Positions 37,841 to 51,000 of a stretch of DNA of 64,000 nucleotides are shown in pieces. This stretch comes from Bolinopsis microptera (Eukaryota; Ctenophora; Tentaculata; Lobata; Bolinopsidae): positions 20,729,510-20,793,509 of the forward strand of contig NC_087077.1 in NCBI RefSeq assembly GCF_026151205.1. Reading direction: 5' to 3'. The notes under the pieces were generated by a model. That model had not been told where the DNA came from. It searched no databases and was given only the letters and a program-made list of their open reading frames with translations. How positions within the stretch are numbered: position 1 is the first letter of the stretch; each line of letters begins with the position of its first letter. A program made the translations under genes and the position numbers.

Positions 37841-37862
37841 CAGAATATAAACACAGGTTTTA

Positions 37863-38500
37863 AACCTACTATATATATATACTATACATATTGTTAAATT
37901 GATGCAGCTTAAAAAGGTGTGTAACACTACCTCTTCAGTCGAATAACGAGAGCATTGGAGAGTCTACGAGACATGTGCTCTACCTTTGTTATAGAGAACA
38001 CAGAGGATTTGATAGAGAGGTTTAACTCGGTCAAAGCAAAACACAGGCAGGTTAGCCCACACATGTTTCAATTTAAGGTATCGATGCTTGCAGAAACTTC
38101 GATTATTCGTCCTTCATTGTGTAGTTCTGTTGTATATACGTGATTGTCAGGAAAAAGCATTTGTTTCATATGACCTCACAAGTCACAATTGTTTACCCGG
38201 CCTTGATAATATGTTAACAATTTAGACTGACGAGTTTCACGAGTATTATATTCGTATTTTGTTTTAATCTACATTTTAATATATTATGACCACGATTTGA
38301 GCAAAGTTCTGTTTCCCCTTTTTTTGTATGGTTTATTCAGTGTTGTATATATATAGTTACAAATTACAATCTCAGGTATGCTCTCTACTGAGCAAACAAC
38401 GGAACAATGATACACAAAGTCCCAGTCCTGACATGTCCTTTTAACACACGTGACTCACACGGATACCCCACCTGGAGTCTCAGTCTTGCAGCAATACCGG
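37863..38500. other. No recognised gene
   Basis: AT-rich target-site neighbourhood of the LINE. A short open plus-strand stretch at 37955-38143 begins with an ATG after GAGAGC. No family was recognised. Confidence 0.5.
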
Positions 38501-39008
38501 TTAGGGTTGTCTCTTTTTAGGGTTGTCTGTTTTTAGGGTTGTCTGTTTTTAGGGTTGTCTCTTTTTAGGGTTGTCTGTTTTTAGGGTTGTCTGTTTTTAG
38601 GGTTGTCTCTTTTTAGGGTTGTCTCTTTTTAGGGTTGTCTCTTTTTAGGGTTGTCTGTTTTTAGGGTTGTCTGTTTTTAGGGTTGTCTGTTTTTAGGGTT
38701 GTCTCTTTTTAGGGTTGTCTCTTTTTAGGGTTGTCTCTTTTTAGGGTCGTCTCTTTTTAGGGTTGTCTCTTTTTAGGGTTGTCTCTTTTTAGGGTTGTCT
38801 CTTTTTAGGGTTGTCTCTTTTTAGGGTTGTCTCTTTTTAGGGTTGTCTCTTTTTAGGGTTGTCTGTTTTTAGGGTTGTCTGTTTTTAGGGTTGTCTGTTT
38901 TTAGGGTTGTCTCTTTTTAGGGTTGTCTCTTTTTAGGGTTGTCTCTTTTTAGGGTCGTCTCTTTTTAGGGTTGTCTCTTTTTAGGGTTGTCTCTTTTTAG
39001 GGTTGCCA
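38501..39008. repeat. 16-bp minisatellite containing TTTTTAGGG
   Basis: About 31 copies of TTAGGGTTGTCTCTTTTT-type 16-mers (TTTTTAGGGTTGTCTC), with a common variant CTG in place of CTC and occasional GTC changes. Every unit contains a TTTTTAGGG core that resembles telomeric repeats. Confidence 0.95.
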
Positions 39009-41956
39009 GTTTTTGTTAGCTTAGGTTTCACTTGATTTTATTCTGAAATATGATAGTTGTCGTGGTGTCACTCTTGATTTTGTTTAATTTCGTGAATCAA
39101 TTTTAGGAGTGAATCAATAGATTTATGTGTAATAAATTCAACCAATACATTGTCTCAATTTAAAACATGTTCACTTCTTAATTTATAGCTTCTATGTAGT
39201 ATGTACAGAGTTGTCATATGAACTTTACCCCAGATCTAGCCCATTTCTAGGTCAATTATATTCAATCCATGGATCACATCACTAATTGTACGTCACTGAT
39301 TGATGACGTGATCTGACCCCTCTTTGGGGGCCGGATCAGTTTCCGGTCCCAAAGTCTCCCAGTGGTCAAATGATGCAAAGTTCCCGGGTTTATCCTGTGG
39401 CACATTAATGATGGAGGATCTTGAAGCGCAATAACCAAATACCAAATTATTGTACAAAGCTTAACGCGCGGCTTTTACACACGTGTTCACATGTTAGCTT
39501 TACGTACGTTCGTTCGCTCCTTGCTCGATGAACAATATGTTACATACCGGTTATGTTAAAATGTGGTTGCGGATAGCTTCTAATTGTCTAATTCCACCAA
39601 TAATGGAGATAGACAGAATATAAAATTTTCCACAGTTAAATCAGATATTTTTGATTTATTTCATCTATTGCGTGGTATCAAATTTATGTTCCATCAGGCA
39701 TCATCCTTTAAACTGTTCTGAGATTTAATATTGATAGTAGATATGATGTAAGATTTAGAATTATTATCAAATATACCCAAAAATTAACTCAGTAAGATTA
39801 TTTGACATTTCAAAGACGATTCTAGTTCATGAACTGATTTGAGGATACTCAAATCAGTTCATGAACAAACAAAATACCTCTTTTCGGACTTAGAATTCCT
39901 GTTAATATAAAATATTCATATTCAAATGGGAAATTGAAATCAGAGGCGAGGTGATTGATTGCTTTTCAAGTTCATAAAATATCTTTGCTTCCATTTTAAC
40001 ATTTTGCACAAATCTGACTTTCCTGATGAGATTTCGCACTGTGCTCACAAGGGTCACATTCAAAGTTCAGATTCTTTTTGTTTATGGTTAACTCCGATTT
40101 TGTATTCACGTTGTCACAATGTTGTTCTCTACTGTATTAAACATATCATGACGTTGGTGTCAGCATTTAGTAACACATAAAACACGCTTCTTTATAATAA
40201 CAAGAAATCAACTTCTAGTTTGATAGGTGAAAACATTCTTTGATTTACTCCCAAAGTCGAGATTAAAAGATTTGTATAAAATATTAGACATGTTCGACAT
40301 CAAAGGTGAAAATAAAGGTAAAATAATGTTTGTCCTTAAATTAATTCCGTACTGATTAATTCCATATAATACTGAAACGTTAATTCCATATAATACTGAA
40401 ACATTAATCGGTGCTTATTTGGAGTAAACATTCTTTCTAAATATAAAATAAAGAACGTTTTATCTTCCGTACTGACTCCTCTTCTTGAGCACAGTTTATT
40501 CCAGGCCATCACGTGTTTTGCAGCATGTCGTTAAGTATATCTTCGTAAGTTCATACCCTTTCTTGTCTCCTGAACATGAAGTGCAGCTGATAGTTACTCC
40601 TCGTAAAATACGAAAAAACTGAAACATTTCTCGGTTAGACTATTTTGAGAATGCGTGACGGAAGAGATACTTTTTAGACGGTGGTCAGCAGTTGCCGAAA
40701 ATATTTTATTTGTAATACTGAAAACTGAATACTCACCTTGTGTACAATAATTGTAAATGCGTAAAACAACACAGTACCAGCAAACAGATGGTTTTAGAGC
40801 AAACAAGTGGTTAGCTGCATTCTCAGGATTTCGAATGGCGATATATGGTTGTCGACTGTCGAGATACAGTGTATGTCGATATACAGTGTGATTAGCGATA
40901 TATTGTTGGGTTTAACCATCTTGCTGGAACCTGTCTGTGGCTTTCTTCTGTTTAAAAAAAGATATCTTGGTTAAGGTACAGAATCCTGTTGTGAATGAGC
41001 TCTGAAGTTGTGAAGAATAGTGTCGAGAGTCGGTCGAATTATTGCCTGTGCTTGTATGATCTTACAATTAGTGGTAGCTCGTTGGGATGGTTTGTAATTA
41101 TAACTGTGTCACAGTGTCACTTGTCGGTCGTTTTCCTGACTATACCTACATTGAGTATTTCCCTGTGATGGAAGGAGAATCAAAACAATCGAAGTAAAAA
41201 CTGAAAACGGCAACATAGCTACCAGTCTTATAGAGAACTGGTGAACCTAAACGTGTAGGTAGGGGTACAGACAAACATAACGAACAACGTAAAATCAATA
41301 TTAAGAAGGTCATTCTTCTTATCTTCGCATAATATGCTATCAATTTGCAAAACCGCTTAATTTTATCAGGACATTACTGCACACCCTGAACTCGTCGGTA
41401 TTTATTCTGGCATATTTTGTGTCTACTTGGGTCATGAAATCTTTGTCCTACAGTCATCTGTACCGGGAATGATGACAATTTTTTATTGTTTCTTGAATAT
41501 TATCCGCAGAATTTTGATTAACGAGCTCGTAAATCGTCACAAGATGCCTATTAATTTCTGAGCTCCGCTTTGATCTTCTGATTAATGTGATTCCGAAGAA
41601 TTCCCACTGGTAAGAAAATGCCAATTATGTTGTTAAAGTCGAATTACGTTGAGAAATTTCGGGGATGAGGTAATGTGAGCGGGATTTTTACTAGGTACAG
41701 GATTAATAATCCTTAATGTGGTAATCTGTGCCCTTAATAGTTAATACAAATTGCCCAAAATTTATTGACGCTGCCATGTCTTTCACTTCATAATCACTTG
41801 ATTAAGTTCATTTAAGTTATTGATAAACAAATTTCTTGCACCTAAATTATTTCTTAAAACAGATAGTGATTATGATAGCTATGATTTTATGTAACTCCGG
41901 TTCATGTACCTCGGACTAACAGTTATGTATTAAAGCCTGCTGTATCAGTTCTCATA
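39009..41956. other. No recognised gene
   Basis: AT-rich sequence. Minor features: an imperfect inverted pair around 39818-39870 (AGTTCATGAACTGATTTGAG and its complement), a 25-bp direct repeat TTAATTCCATATAATACTGA at 40352 and 40377, and short hydrophobic open stretches without homology. Confidence 0.5.
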
Positions 41957-42150
41957 ATGGAGATGTCAACCAACACTGATGGTGATGTTGGTGAAGACTA
42001 TTCACTGCTGGCAAAGGAAGAAACAGAAGTGGAATGCAACAAAGAGGAATATGCTTGCTCTGTCTGTGGGGTGATTTTCTCTTTAGGGGACGACTTAATA
42101 CGGGTTTATAGGGACAATAACATCACTGAAGTTGACGAATTTTTTTTCTC
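41957..42150 (+). CDS. Zinc-finger-like exon, copy A
   Basis: First exon of a small acidic protein. It reads MEMSTNTDGDVGEDYSLLAK, then EETEVECNKEEYACSVCGVI with a C-x2-C pair, but the His region has changed (VYRDNNI), so the C2H2 finger seen in copy B is broken. The frame remains open to 42289 through unrelated TCGCGATTTTT-rich sequence. A donor-like TCG/GTGAGA at about 42158 is the likely exon end. The ATG follows a CTGTATCAG acceptor-like sequence. Nearly the same exon is at 45208. Confidence 0.55.
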
Positions 42151-42898
42151 TGATATGTCGGTGAGAGACGAGCCTCATATTCTTCACGGAAAGAATGTAA
42201 CAGGGACAAAAGGAAATCGCGGCATGTACGAAATCGCGATTTTTCCCATTTTTTGCGACAAATTTTATATGTCATCTGATGTCGCCTGATTGTCGCGGTA
42301 TCGCGATTTTTGGCCAAAATAATCGCGATTTTCTTTTGTGATTTTCTTTTGTCAATGTAACGAACGCCAACTTGGTTGAAACTGATTGCTATTCTGCTGA
42401 AGAATAGAGTTCGAAATCCATACTCTTAAACCCTCTACAATCTACATCCAATGAGAATGAAAAGAGTTTGTCAAGCGGAAGATAAATTTATGATTCCTAG
42501 CTGAAGTGGCTGACAAAAATCATGGAGGAGTTCAACGATTGTGCGAGATTCAGTTATTATACAGCTCAACTTTAATTAATATCAATGAACAGTGCTGACA
42601 CCTTGAAAATGTATTCCTCGAAATATGGATCAGTGTTTCTAAGTCTACACATAGTGCATCTCGCTGTCTTGGCGCTCACCCACTGAGACATTTTCAACCT
42701 TTGTTGTTGTTCTTTCCCTGTTTATCTCGAATCTTCGAACTATTTATGTCAAATACCGAGTTGATTGTTTATAAATTAATAAAGCGGCTCGCTTCTAAAT
42801 TCTTCTGCGCCGATGCATTCGTTCTCATTTATCATTATCTCATTTTAAAAACAGCCATGCCGTTTATTCGTTTGTTCTGTCTCATTTCCTTTATTTAA

Positions 42899-44925
42899 AG
42901 GACCAGTTAACTGAAAAAAAAGTTATCCTCATATTTTGACAGATTGTGACAAATAGCAAACTAAGCAACGAGTCGAAATTCCTAAATCTCTAACTGCTCT
43001 CTAACGCGTGTAAATAGCGTTTGTATTATTTTGGCGATGACGTCATAAAGTCCCTCTTGCGCGCAGAGTAGCTCGTGAGACTGTATTTTACAGGTAAAAA
43101 ATGGACATAATACAATCTTTTCCCCCGAATAACTCGAAAAGTAAGTAATTTAGGGTACATGTTGCTTCATAAGTTGTATATAAACATGGCCATTCTGCAC
43201 AATTTGCACACATTCAAAAACCTTTAGGGCCTTCATAGCCCAATTAACAAGATACCCATAGTTTTGCATGATTTCTGGAACCGAAAATCAGTTTTTCGCC
43301 AATAACTGAAAAAGTAAGCACTTTAAGGCATATGTTTGTTCGTAAGTCATATATTAATATGCTAATTGCGGTTCTTTTGCATCCTGTCTGAAGACTCCAT
43401 CACGATCATATCGAAAATGGGCTTAGCACCACGCCCAAAATGGTTTTTGGCGAATTTATCGAAAAGTAAGGATTTTAGGCCATGTGTTGCTCAATAACTC
43501 CTATATAAACATGCATATGCGGCTTCGTTCAAGCCTATTTTGAAGTCTCTACGACCTTCAGAAGCAAGGGGTCGGTTACGTTATTGGGTCAATATGGGCG
43601 TGGCCCTCCTGGGTTTTCTCCACGGTCAAAAAAATGTCTCCAAACGAAAATCGTTTAATCATAACTTTGGGAAGGTCTGTGCAAAGTTTCGTGAGTATTA
43701 GAACATTTGCAGGTTCATTTCCATAAATGTCCATAAATGACTGGACTACACAACTTTAGAGTTAACTTTAGAGAAACTCATAAGTCATTTATCTCAAATT
43801 AAGCTGTTAGTGTCCATGATCAACCTCTGGCGACAATGTTTTACCAAATGTAAAAATCAGGAGTAATATAAAAAAGGTGTATTTTTAGATTAAAGTGCTA
43901 GCTCATAGTTTTAGAATTGTATAGATTAACGTTGGTCATTTAGCCATCTAACAATCGATCGTGCCGTAATATATGGCCAGAGAATAATAGGGTCTTGGAA
44001 ATTCCATAGTTGTTCAGTGGGTCGATAGACTGAACACGTTTGCACTTGGTATTTAAACTTACCAGTAGTTTATTTATGTTATGCACCGATGATAATGCAA
44101 TTAGGATAACAACTAGGTAAGCCGGAAGTCTAATTCAAAACACACCTCACACCGTACACACCTCCAATCAGTAATTTTACTATTTGGTAGACCGGGTATT
44201 TTGGCGGGAATTCTGTTCCCACGGCACTGTTCTGATAGAAGCTACTTCTACTAATGGTCCCAGAGGAACGGCCGTAAAGTAGCCAGACTTCTTGTCTCCT
44301 GTACTGGCAGACACTTGCAGATTAAAGTTAGAAATTTCGCTATGCTATAAATATAATTGCTCTCGGAATTGAACAAACTCCTACTTATCTGTATCCTTTC
44401 TAAATTCGTTAGAGTTTCATGGACTGGGGAAAAATAATCGGTACAGTCTCCCTGCTTGTGTAATTAAGCAATGAAAACAATCCAAAATTATCACATATGA
44501 CATAAGTTGTAATAGCAGAAACTTTCTAACCGTACATTCACCCGCCACTGTTCAAGAACCTATATCACTGTTTAAAATCATGACGTGAGCACTGTACATC
44601 CAATCAGCTATTCCTTTAGTTAGGATGATAGCCAAAACTATAAGGATTTTGGAGAACTAGGGTAATAGTCATAATTCTAAAATTTGAGTGAGTTACACGT
44701 GTTTTATTGACGATGATAAACATTTGTAACGTAAATTACGCTATGCAAGCGCGCACTGAGGGACTTTATGACGTCACGAGGCCACAGCTTATTATTGCAA
44801 TAACACGCGTTACACGTACGCTAGAGAGTTGGTTCTTTCGGCGATACGATTCTTTACCAGTTTGTCACAGCTGATTTAAATCTTAGCCAAATTGGAGACT
44901 ACAAATTTTTCAGTTAACTGGTCCT
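42899..44925. mobile_element. 2-kb TTAA element
   Basis: Flanked by TTAA at 42895-42898 and 44926-44929. The left end AGGACCAGTTAACTGAAAAA is repeated inverted at the right end. Weaker inverted similarity extends about 200 bp inward: both sides carry GACGTCA with the AGGGACTTTA/TAAAGTCCCT pair and an ACGCGT-containing segment. Tandem-like internal segments at 43120-43560 repeat AAAGTAAG...TTTAGG...ATGTTG motifs. There is no transposase: a non-autonomous piggyBac-type element sitting between the two zinc-finger exon copies. Confidence 0.88.
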
Positions 44926-45207
44926 TTAATGAATTGGGAACTTAAGAGAAGGTCAAAATTCCTCGGAATCTAACACATTTTGGCATTAAAGGTCTCGAAC
45001 CGGTAAATGTAATCGTAAAAACATTATACAGTATAAATTATAGAAGCTATTTGAGTATTAATCATACTGTTGATTATGGGTCACAAACCGTTTAATGAAA
45101 TATTCCAACTTACCTTAAAATTATGACTATTACGATGCATATTTCCAATTCCTGTACGTCGCACTATTATTTAGGTATTAAAGACGGCTGTACCAGTTGT
45201 TACGAAG

Positions 45208-45417
45208 ATGTCATCCAACACTGATGGTGATGTTGGTGAAGACTATTCACTGCTGGCAAAGGAAGAAACAGAAGTGGAAAGCAACAAAGAGGAATATGCT
45301 TGCTCTGTCTGTGGGATGATTTTCTCTTTAGGGGACGACTTTATAGTTCATTATAGGGGGAATCATACTATAACTGAAACTGGAATTGACGAGGTTTTCG
45401 TCTCTGATATTTTCGTG
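45208..45417 (+). CDS. C2H2 zinc-finger-like exon, copy B
   Basis: Begins MSSNTDGDVGEDYSLLAKEE and contains one C2H2 finger, CSVCGMIFSLGDDFIVHYRG then NH (C-x2-C-x12-H-x4-H). The homologue of copy A's donor is at about 45411 (TTC/GTGACA, weaker). Read through, the frame stops at 45483 after 91 residues. The acidic N-terminus plus a single finger suggests the 5' exon of a nucleic-acid-binding or adaptor protein, but the rest was not found. The duplication includes about 50 bp upstream of the ATG (GTATTAAAG...GCTGTA(T/C)CAGTT). Confidence 0.6.
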
Positions 45418-46214
45418 ACAGAGAAGGCTATCTTATTAGTTATTGATCTGAACATAAAGTATAATTTTGGAGACGTATGTTGATTTTAGCTGAATTTATC
45501 GAGTTTGTTTTCTCGAGTCGACTCAGTGATAAGCAGAATATTTGAGATTTGAAGATGAAATGTAACTTCCAATAACAGGGAGAGTGGGATAATCATCTGT
45601 AATCTGTATCTCAATTTAGTTTTTATATTTAATTTGTTATAATATAGTTAAGTAGTGCTTTTTATTAAAATCATATTTTGCAGCTTTATTTTAATCCAAA
45701 GTGTTTCGACAAATCTTAACTTGATTTAAAAATACAATCGAGGGCGATAACTAGGACTAGACAGTAAAACCAAGATTTAAATTTAATTTGACCAAATTCG
45801 ACTTATTTGGATCGGTAGATCTACTGTTTGTGTTGAATCTCGAAATATTTAATGTCAAATCATGTTCTTTAAACCATATTACATGTAATAATGTTTTGCA
45901 AATATCTTAGCTTTTCAATTTATACTTTTATCAAAGAAGTATAATCTTTGGCATCTTGATAATTCTATAGGAGTCTTGGGTTCTGTGTGTCTCAATGATC
46001 GGTGACAAATAAATAAAAATGATCGTTCCACCAAATTTGGTTTCGTGTTTCTTGTTTACCAGCTTTTTTCTAAAGTTTAAATACTCAAGGAATTCAAATG
46101 ATTGAAAATGATACACTTTACTTCTGATTTGAACTAGATGATGTAAACGAAGCTGGAAACGAATATAATTAAAAGTAATTTAATTTAATTATCTGTAGAG
46201 GATACCAATGGTAA

Positions 46215-47992
46215 ATGGAAGAAATCCAAGACATCCTGAAGATAACGTTTAAAAGTCTGAAGAAGAGAGATGCGGACTTGAAGAATGTGTTGGATACACG
46301 TTGTCAAAAATGCTGCCGGAATTTAGTTCTTGAACAAAATTTCAAAAGAGGTACAATAACTTCCAAATGACACGTCATTTCACCATAATACGGAAAATTC
46401 CTTGATTTTACCCTCTACTTGCAATCTTACCACCAGGGTCCCCTAATTATCTTATCTCCAGGCCCCCTAATTATCTTATCATCAGGGCCCCCTAATTACC
46501 TAATCTTCAGGGCCCCCTTATTATTTTATATCCAGGGCCCCCTAATAATCATATCTCCAGGCCCCCTTATTACCTAATCTTCAGGGCCCCCTAATTATCT
46601 TATCTCCAGGTCCCCTAATTATCGTATCTCCAGGCCCCCTAATTTTCGTATCTCCAGGCCCCCTAATTATCTAATCTTCAGGGCCCCCTAATTATCTTAT
46701 CTCCAGGCCCCCTAATTATCTTATCATCAGGGCCCCTTAATTATCTTATATCCAGGGCCCCCTAGTGACCCACCCTCTGAACACCTCTCCCCTCCATCCT
46801 CTTGGTCTGTCTACTCTCACTCCAACTACCCCGGTCTATTGGTTGTGAAGGGAGCGTTCTCACCTGATGGACTTACAGATCTACTGAGCAAACTGCTGTT
46901 AGACTACCAAGTCAAGGATACATGTGGGGCTGATGTTAGGTTTTATTATTTTCTTTATCTGAAGACTTTTTAGAGTAGAATAGTTTTTGTCAAGTACTAG
47001 GATTTGTAATTTTCATCTTTTTACCAACCTTTATAAAGTTAGCTTACAAACTGTAGCACGAGGCACCCACCCACTTGATTTTAGAATGATAACTTTAGAT
47101 TTCAAAGATTAATGAACGTTAGAAATCTTGTGCAGGTCAAATCTAAGTTGTCTTGGAATAACTTGCCCTGAAAGCAAAAGTTACTGGTCTACTACAGACG
47201 ATCAACAACATCTTCTCATTGATAAACTCCGCTGGGTTTCAAATGGGTAAGCGTGTCCATCATAATCCTCCACTTCGATGATATACAATACAGTATACAA
47301 TGTATCATGTCATCTCAATGTATCATACATCTTAATTTTCTAGATGAAAAAGTAATTTGAGATGATAATTGAGAACTTAAATAATGACTCGAATAATTTT
47401 CAAAGACTAGGAGTAGGATGCGTTCTTTTGCGCTTACTTTACAGCTTACTTTACAGCTTACTTTACAGCTTACTTTACAGCTTACTTTACAGCTTACTTC
47501 ACAACTTACTTTATCTGATCTAAACCTACTTTGCAGCTATCATTTTGACTGGACTAAGCGAGAGTATCGGACAGGGTTCAAGTCTCAATTTCCTGACGAT
47601 CTGGCAGATATTGGTTACAGTGTCGTGAAAAGGTTACAAGATAGTAATTAAATTTAAATTTGCACTATAAAAATTGATTTCAAAGACATAAGTTAAAATA
47701 ATATCCTCACTTTACGCACTAACACATTAATATTACTCCAGCTTGCATATAATATTAGTTGGTTCTAAAAGGACTATTAACTTTGATTTAGATAGTAGGA
47801 ACATTCCATTTGTAAATACATACGATTTGTACAATTTAAAACTTTTAGCCTCTGATAGAGCGGGAAGGAAGAAATTGTTATAGCTTGTGTATCAGTATTT
47901 CTTTTTTTCTGGCTACTTATCAGATCTTTAAGATGTTCATTTATGTTCTATTTTTGATTTGAATAAAGTTATATAATAATAATATAATAAAA

Positions 47993-48026
<34 letters not shown>

Positions 48027-51000
48027 AAGTGGATATTTGTAGATATTTGGATAATGTCATCCACTTTTTTCGTGAATTATCCATTACAATAATCTACAAA
48101 TATCTACATTTATCTACAAAACATGTATATCTCAAATATGTGGCCAGAAATTCTACTGAAATTTTGGAGATAAATTTGTAGAATTTGTAGAATTTTCGTG
48201 AATTATCCATTGACAATAATCTACAAATATCTACATTTATCTACAAAAAATGTAATCTCAAATATGTGCCCAGAAATTCTACTGAATTTTTGGAGATAAA
48301 TGTATAAATTTGTAGAATGTCATCCACTTTATTCGTGGATTATCCACTCTACATTAATCTACAAATATCTACAAATATCCACTTGGCCCCCCCCCCCCCC
48401 AATAAAAGAGGGGGGGGTGTCACGTCCGTCTATGTCCGCTTGTCTCATAGAATCCAAAAAGGACAGGACATAGGCGGACATAGGCGGACATAGGCGGACA
48501 TAGGCGGACATAGACGGACATAGGCGGACATAGACGGACATAGGCGGACATAGGCGGACATTAATGGACACCTAAATTGCTAAATAAAATGTTCAATTTT
48601 TGCTGTTATAGGGGGGATCATGTTTTTTGTCCGTTCGGTACCCTATATTTTCAAAACGGACAAAAAATAGAGCGGACAAAAACGGACAAAAATGGACAAA
48701 AACGGACAAAAATGGAAATAACATTTAGATGCTTCCTCCTCCTACTCTTCCTCCTCCTCCCCCTGGGTCTTCCTGATCTTCCTCAGTCCTCTTCCTCCTC
48801 TCCTCCTCAAATCCTCAGTCCTCCTCCTACTCCTCCTCCTCTTCCTCAGTCCTCCTCATCAGTCCTCAACAGTCCTCCTCCTCCCCAGTCCTCCTCCTCC
48901 TCCTGAGTCCTCCTCCTGGGTCCTCCTCCTGGGTCCTTCTCCTCCTCTTCATCCTCCTCCTCTTCCTCCTCAGTCCTCCTCCTCATCCTTCTCCTCAGTC
49001 CTCCATCCTCCTCCTCAGTCCTCCCCCAGTCCCCCTCCTCCTCCTATTCAGTCCTCCTCCTCCTCCTCCTCCTTCTCAGTCCTCCTCCTCCTTCTCAGTC
49101 CTCCTCAGTCCTCCTCCTCATCCTCCTGAGTCCTCCTGAGTCCTCCTCCTCCTCTTCCCTCTCAGTCATCCTCCTCAGCCATCCCCCTTAGTCCTCCTCA
49201 GTCCTCCTCAGTCCTCCTCCTCAGTCCTCCTCCTCCTGGGTCCTCCTCCTCCTCTTCATCCTCCTCCTCTTCCTCCTGGGTCCTCAGTCCTCCTCCTCCT
49301 GGGTCCTCCTCCTCATCCTTCTCATCAGTCCTCCTCCTCCCTAGTCCTCTCCCAGTCCCCCTCCTTCTCCTCCTCCTATTAAGTCCTCCTCCTCCTCCTC
49401 CTCAGTTCTCCTCAGTCCTCCTTCTCATTTCTCCTAAGTCCTCCTCCTGAGTCCTCCTCCTCTTCCTTCTTAGTCCTCCTCCTGAGTCCTCCTCCTCCTC
49501 CTCCCTCTCAGTCATCCTCCTCAGTCATCCTCCTCAGCCATCCTCCTCAGCCATCCTCCCCAGCCATCCTCCTCAGCCATCCTCCTCAGTACTCCTCAGT
49601 CCTCCTCCTTCTCAGTCATCGTCAGTCCTCCTCCTCAGTCCTCCTCAGTCCTCCTCCTCCTCCTGGGTCCTCCTCCTCCTGGGTCTTCCTGATCTTCCCC
49701 AGTCCTCTTCCTCCTCCCCTCCTCAGTTCTCCTCCTCCTCGTCCTCAGTCCTCCTCATCAGTCCTCAACAGTTCTCCTCCTCCCCAGTCCTCCTCCTCCT
49801 CCTGGGGCCTTTTCCTGGGTCCTCCTCCTCCTGGGTCCTCCTCCTCCTGGGTCCTCCTTCTCCTCCTGGGTCCTTCTCCTCCTCCTCCTCAGTCCTCTTC
49901 CTCCTCTTCCTCCTCCTCCTCCCTCTCAGTCATCCTCCTCAGCCATCCTCCTCAGCCATCCTCCTCAGTCCTCCTCCTTCTCAGTCCTCCTGGCCTCAGT
50001 CCTCCTCCTGAGTCCTCCTCCTCCTCAGTCATCCTCCTCAGGTCTACTCCTCCTCCTCCTAGGTCCTCCTTCTGGGTCCTCCTCCTCCTCCTCCTGGGTC
50101 TTCCTGATCCTTCTCCTCCCTCTCAGTCATCCTCCTCAGTCATCCTCCTCAGTCATCCTCCTCAGCCATCCTCCTCAGCCATCCTTCTCAGCCATCCTCC
50201 TCAGTACTCTTCAGTACTCTTCAGTACTCTTCAGTCCTCAAAATGTTTGTCCGCTAATGTCCACCAATGTCCGCTAATGTCCACCAATGTCCATCCAAGT
50301 CCGCCAATGTCCGTCCGGGTCCGCCAATGTCCGTCCGAGTCCGCCAATGTCCGTCCGAGTCCGCCAATGTCCGTCCGTGTCCGCCAATGTCCGTCCGTGT
50401 CCGCCAATGTCCCAAAAAACACGTCCGTTGTCTCATAGAATCCAAAAAGGACAGGACATAGGCGGACATAGACGGACATGACACCCCCCCCAAAAGAATA
50501 GTAATTAAACTCTTGATTTCAGTCTGAGAGTCAGTAGTGACGTGAAGCCAGACTCAGCAATAATGAACTTTTATCATCCAGGAGATACTCTCTCCTTCCA
50601 CACAGATGAACTTGAGTGGGATCTGAGCAAGCCTCTTGTATCGATTAGCTTAGGTATGCGGGCTTTTCAAATATATTTCTTATCCAGATCAGTTAAGAAT
50701 TTACCTGAACAACAAGCTCTGATATTGATCCTAAAAACGTATAAAATACGAATACGACCGTGAAAATTTAGTGTTGTCAATTATATTCGACTCCTCAAAT
50801 AACCCCTCAAATAACCCCTCAAATAACCCCTTAAATAACCCCTCAAATAACCCCTCAAATAACCCCTCAAATAACCCCTCAAATAACCCCTCAAATAACC
50901 CCGCAAATAACCCCGCAAACAACCCCGCAAACAACCCCGCAAACAACCCCTCAAATAACCCCTCAAACAACCCCTCAAACAACCCTTCAAACAACCCTTC

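Larger units (their letters stand above)
35467..37850 (-). mobile_element. 5'-truncated LINE with 12-bp target-site duplication
   Basis: Bounded by identical 12-mers ACACAGGTTTTA at 35455-35466 and 37851-37862. The 3' end (low coordinate) carries a TAA-repeat tail (ATTAATAATAATAATAA on the minus strand). Coding sequence starts inside the last part of an APE endonuclease domain and runs to the end of ORF2. Truncation at the 5' end plus a clear target duplication is the signature of target-primed reverse transcription, and the intact duplication indicates a fairly recent insertion. Confidence 0.92.

Noticed and set aside
38501-39008. CRISPR-like array or true telomere
   Set aside because: Units are contiguous 16-mers without spacers and the sequence is interstitial eukaryotic DNA.
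50231-50493. Overlapping small ORFs on both strands at 50.2-50.5 kb
   Set aside because: They come from TCCGCCAATG-type tandem repeats at the end of a mobile element.
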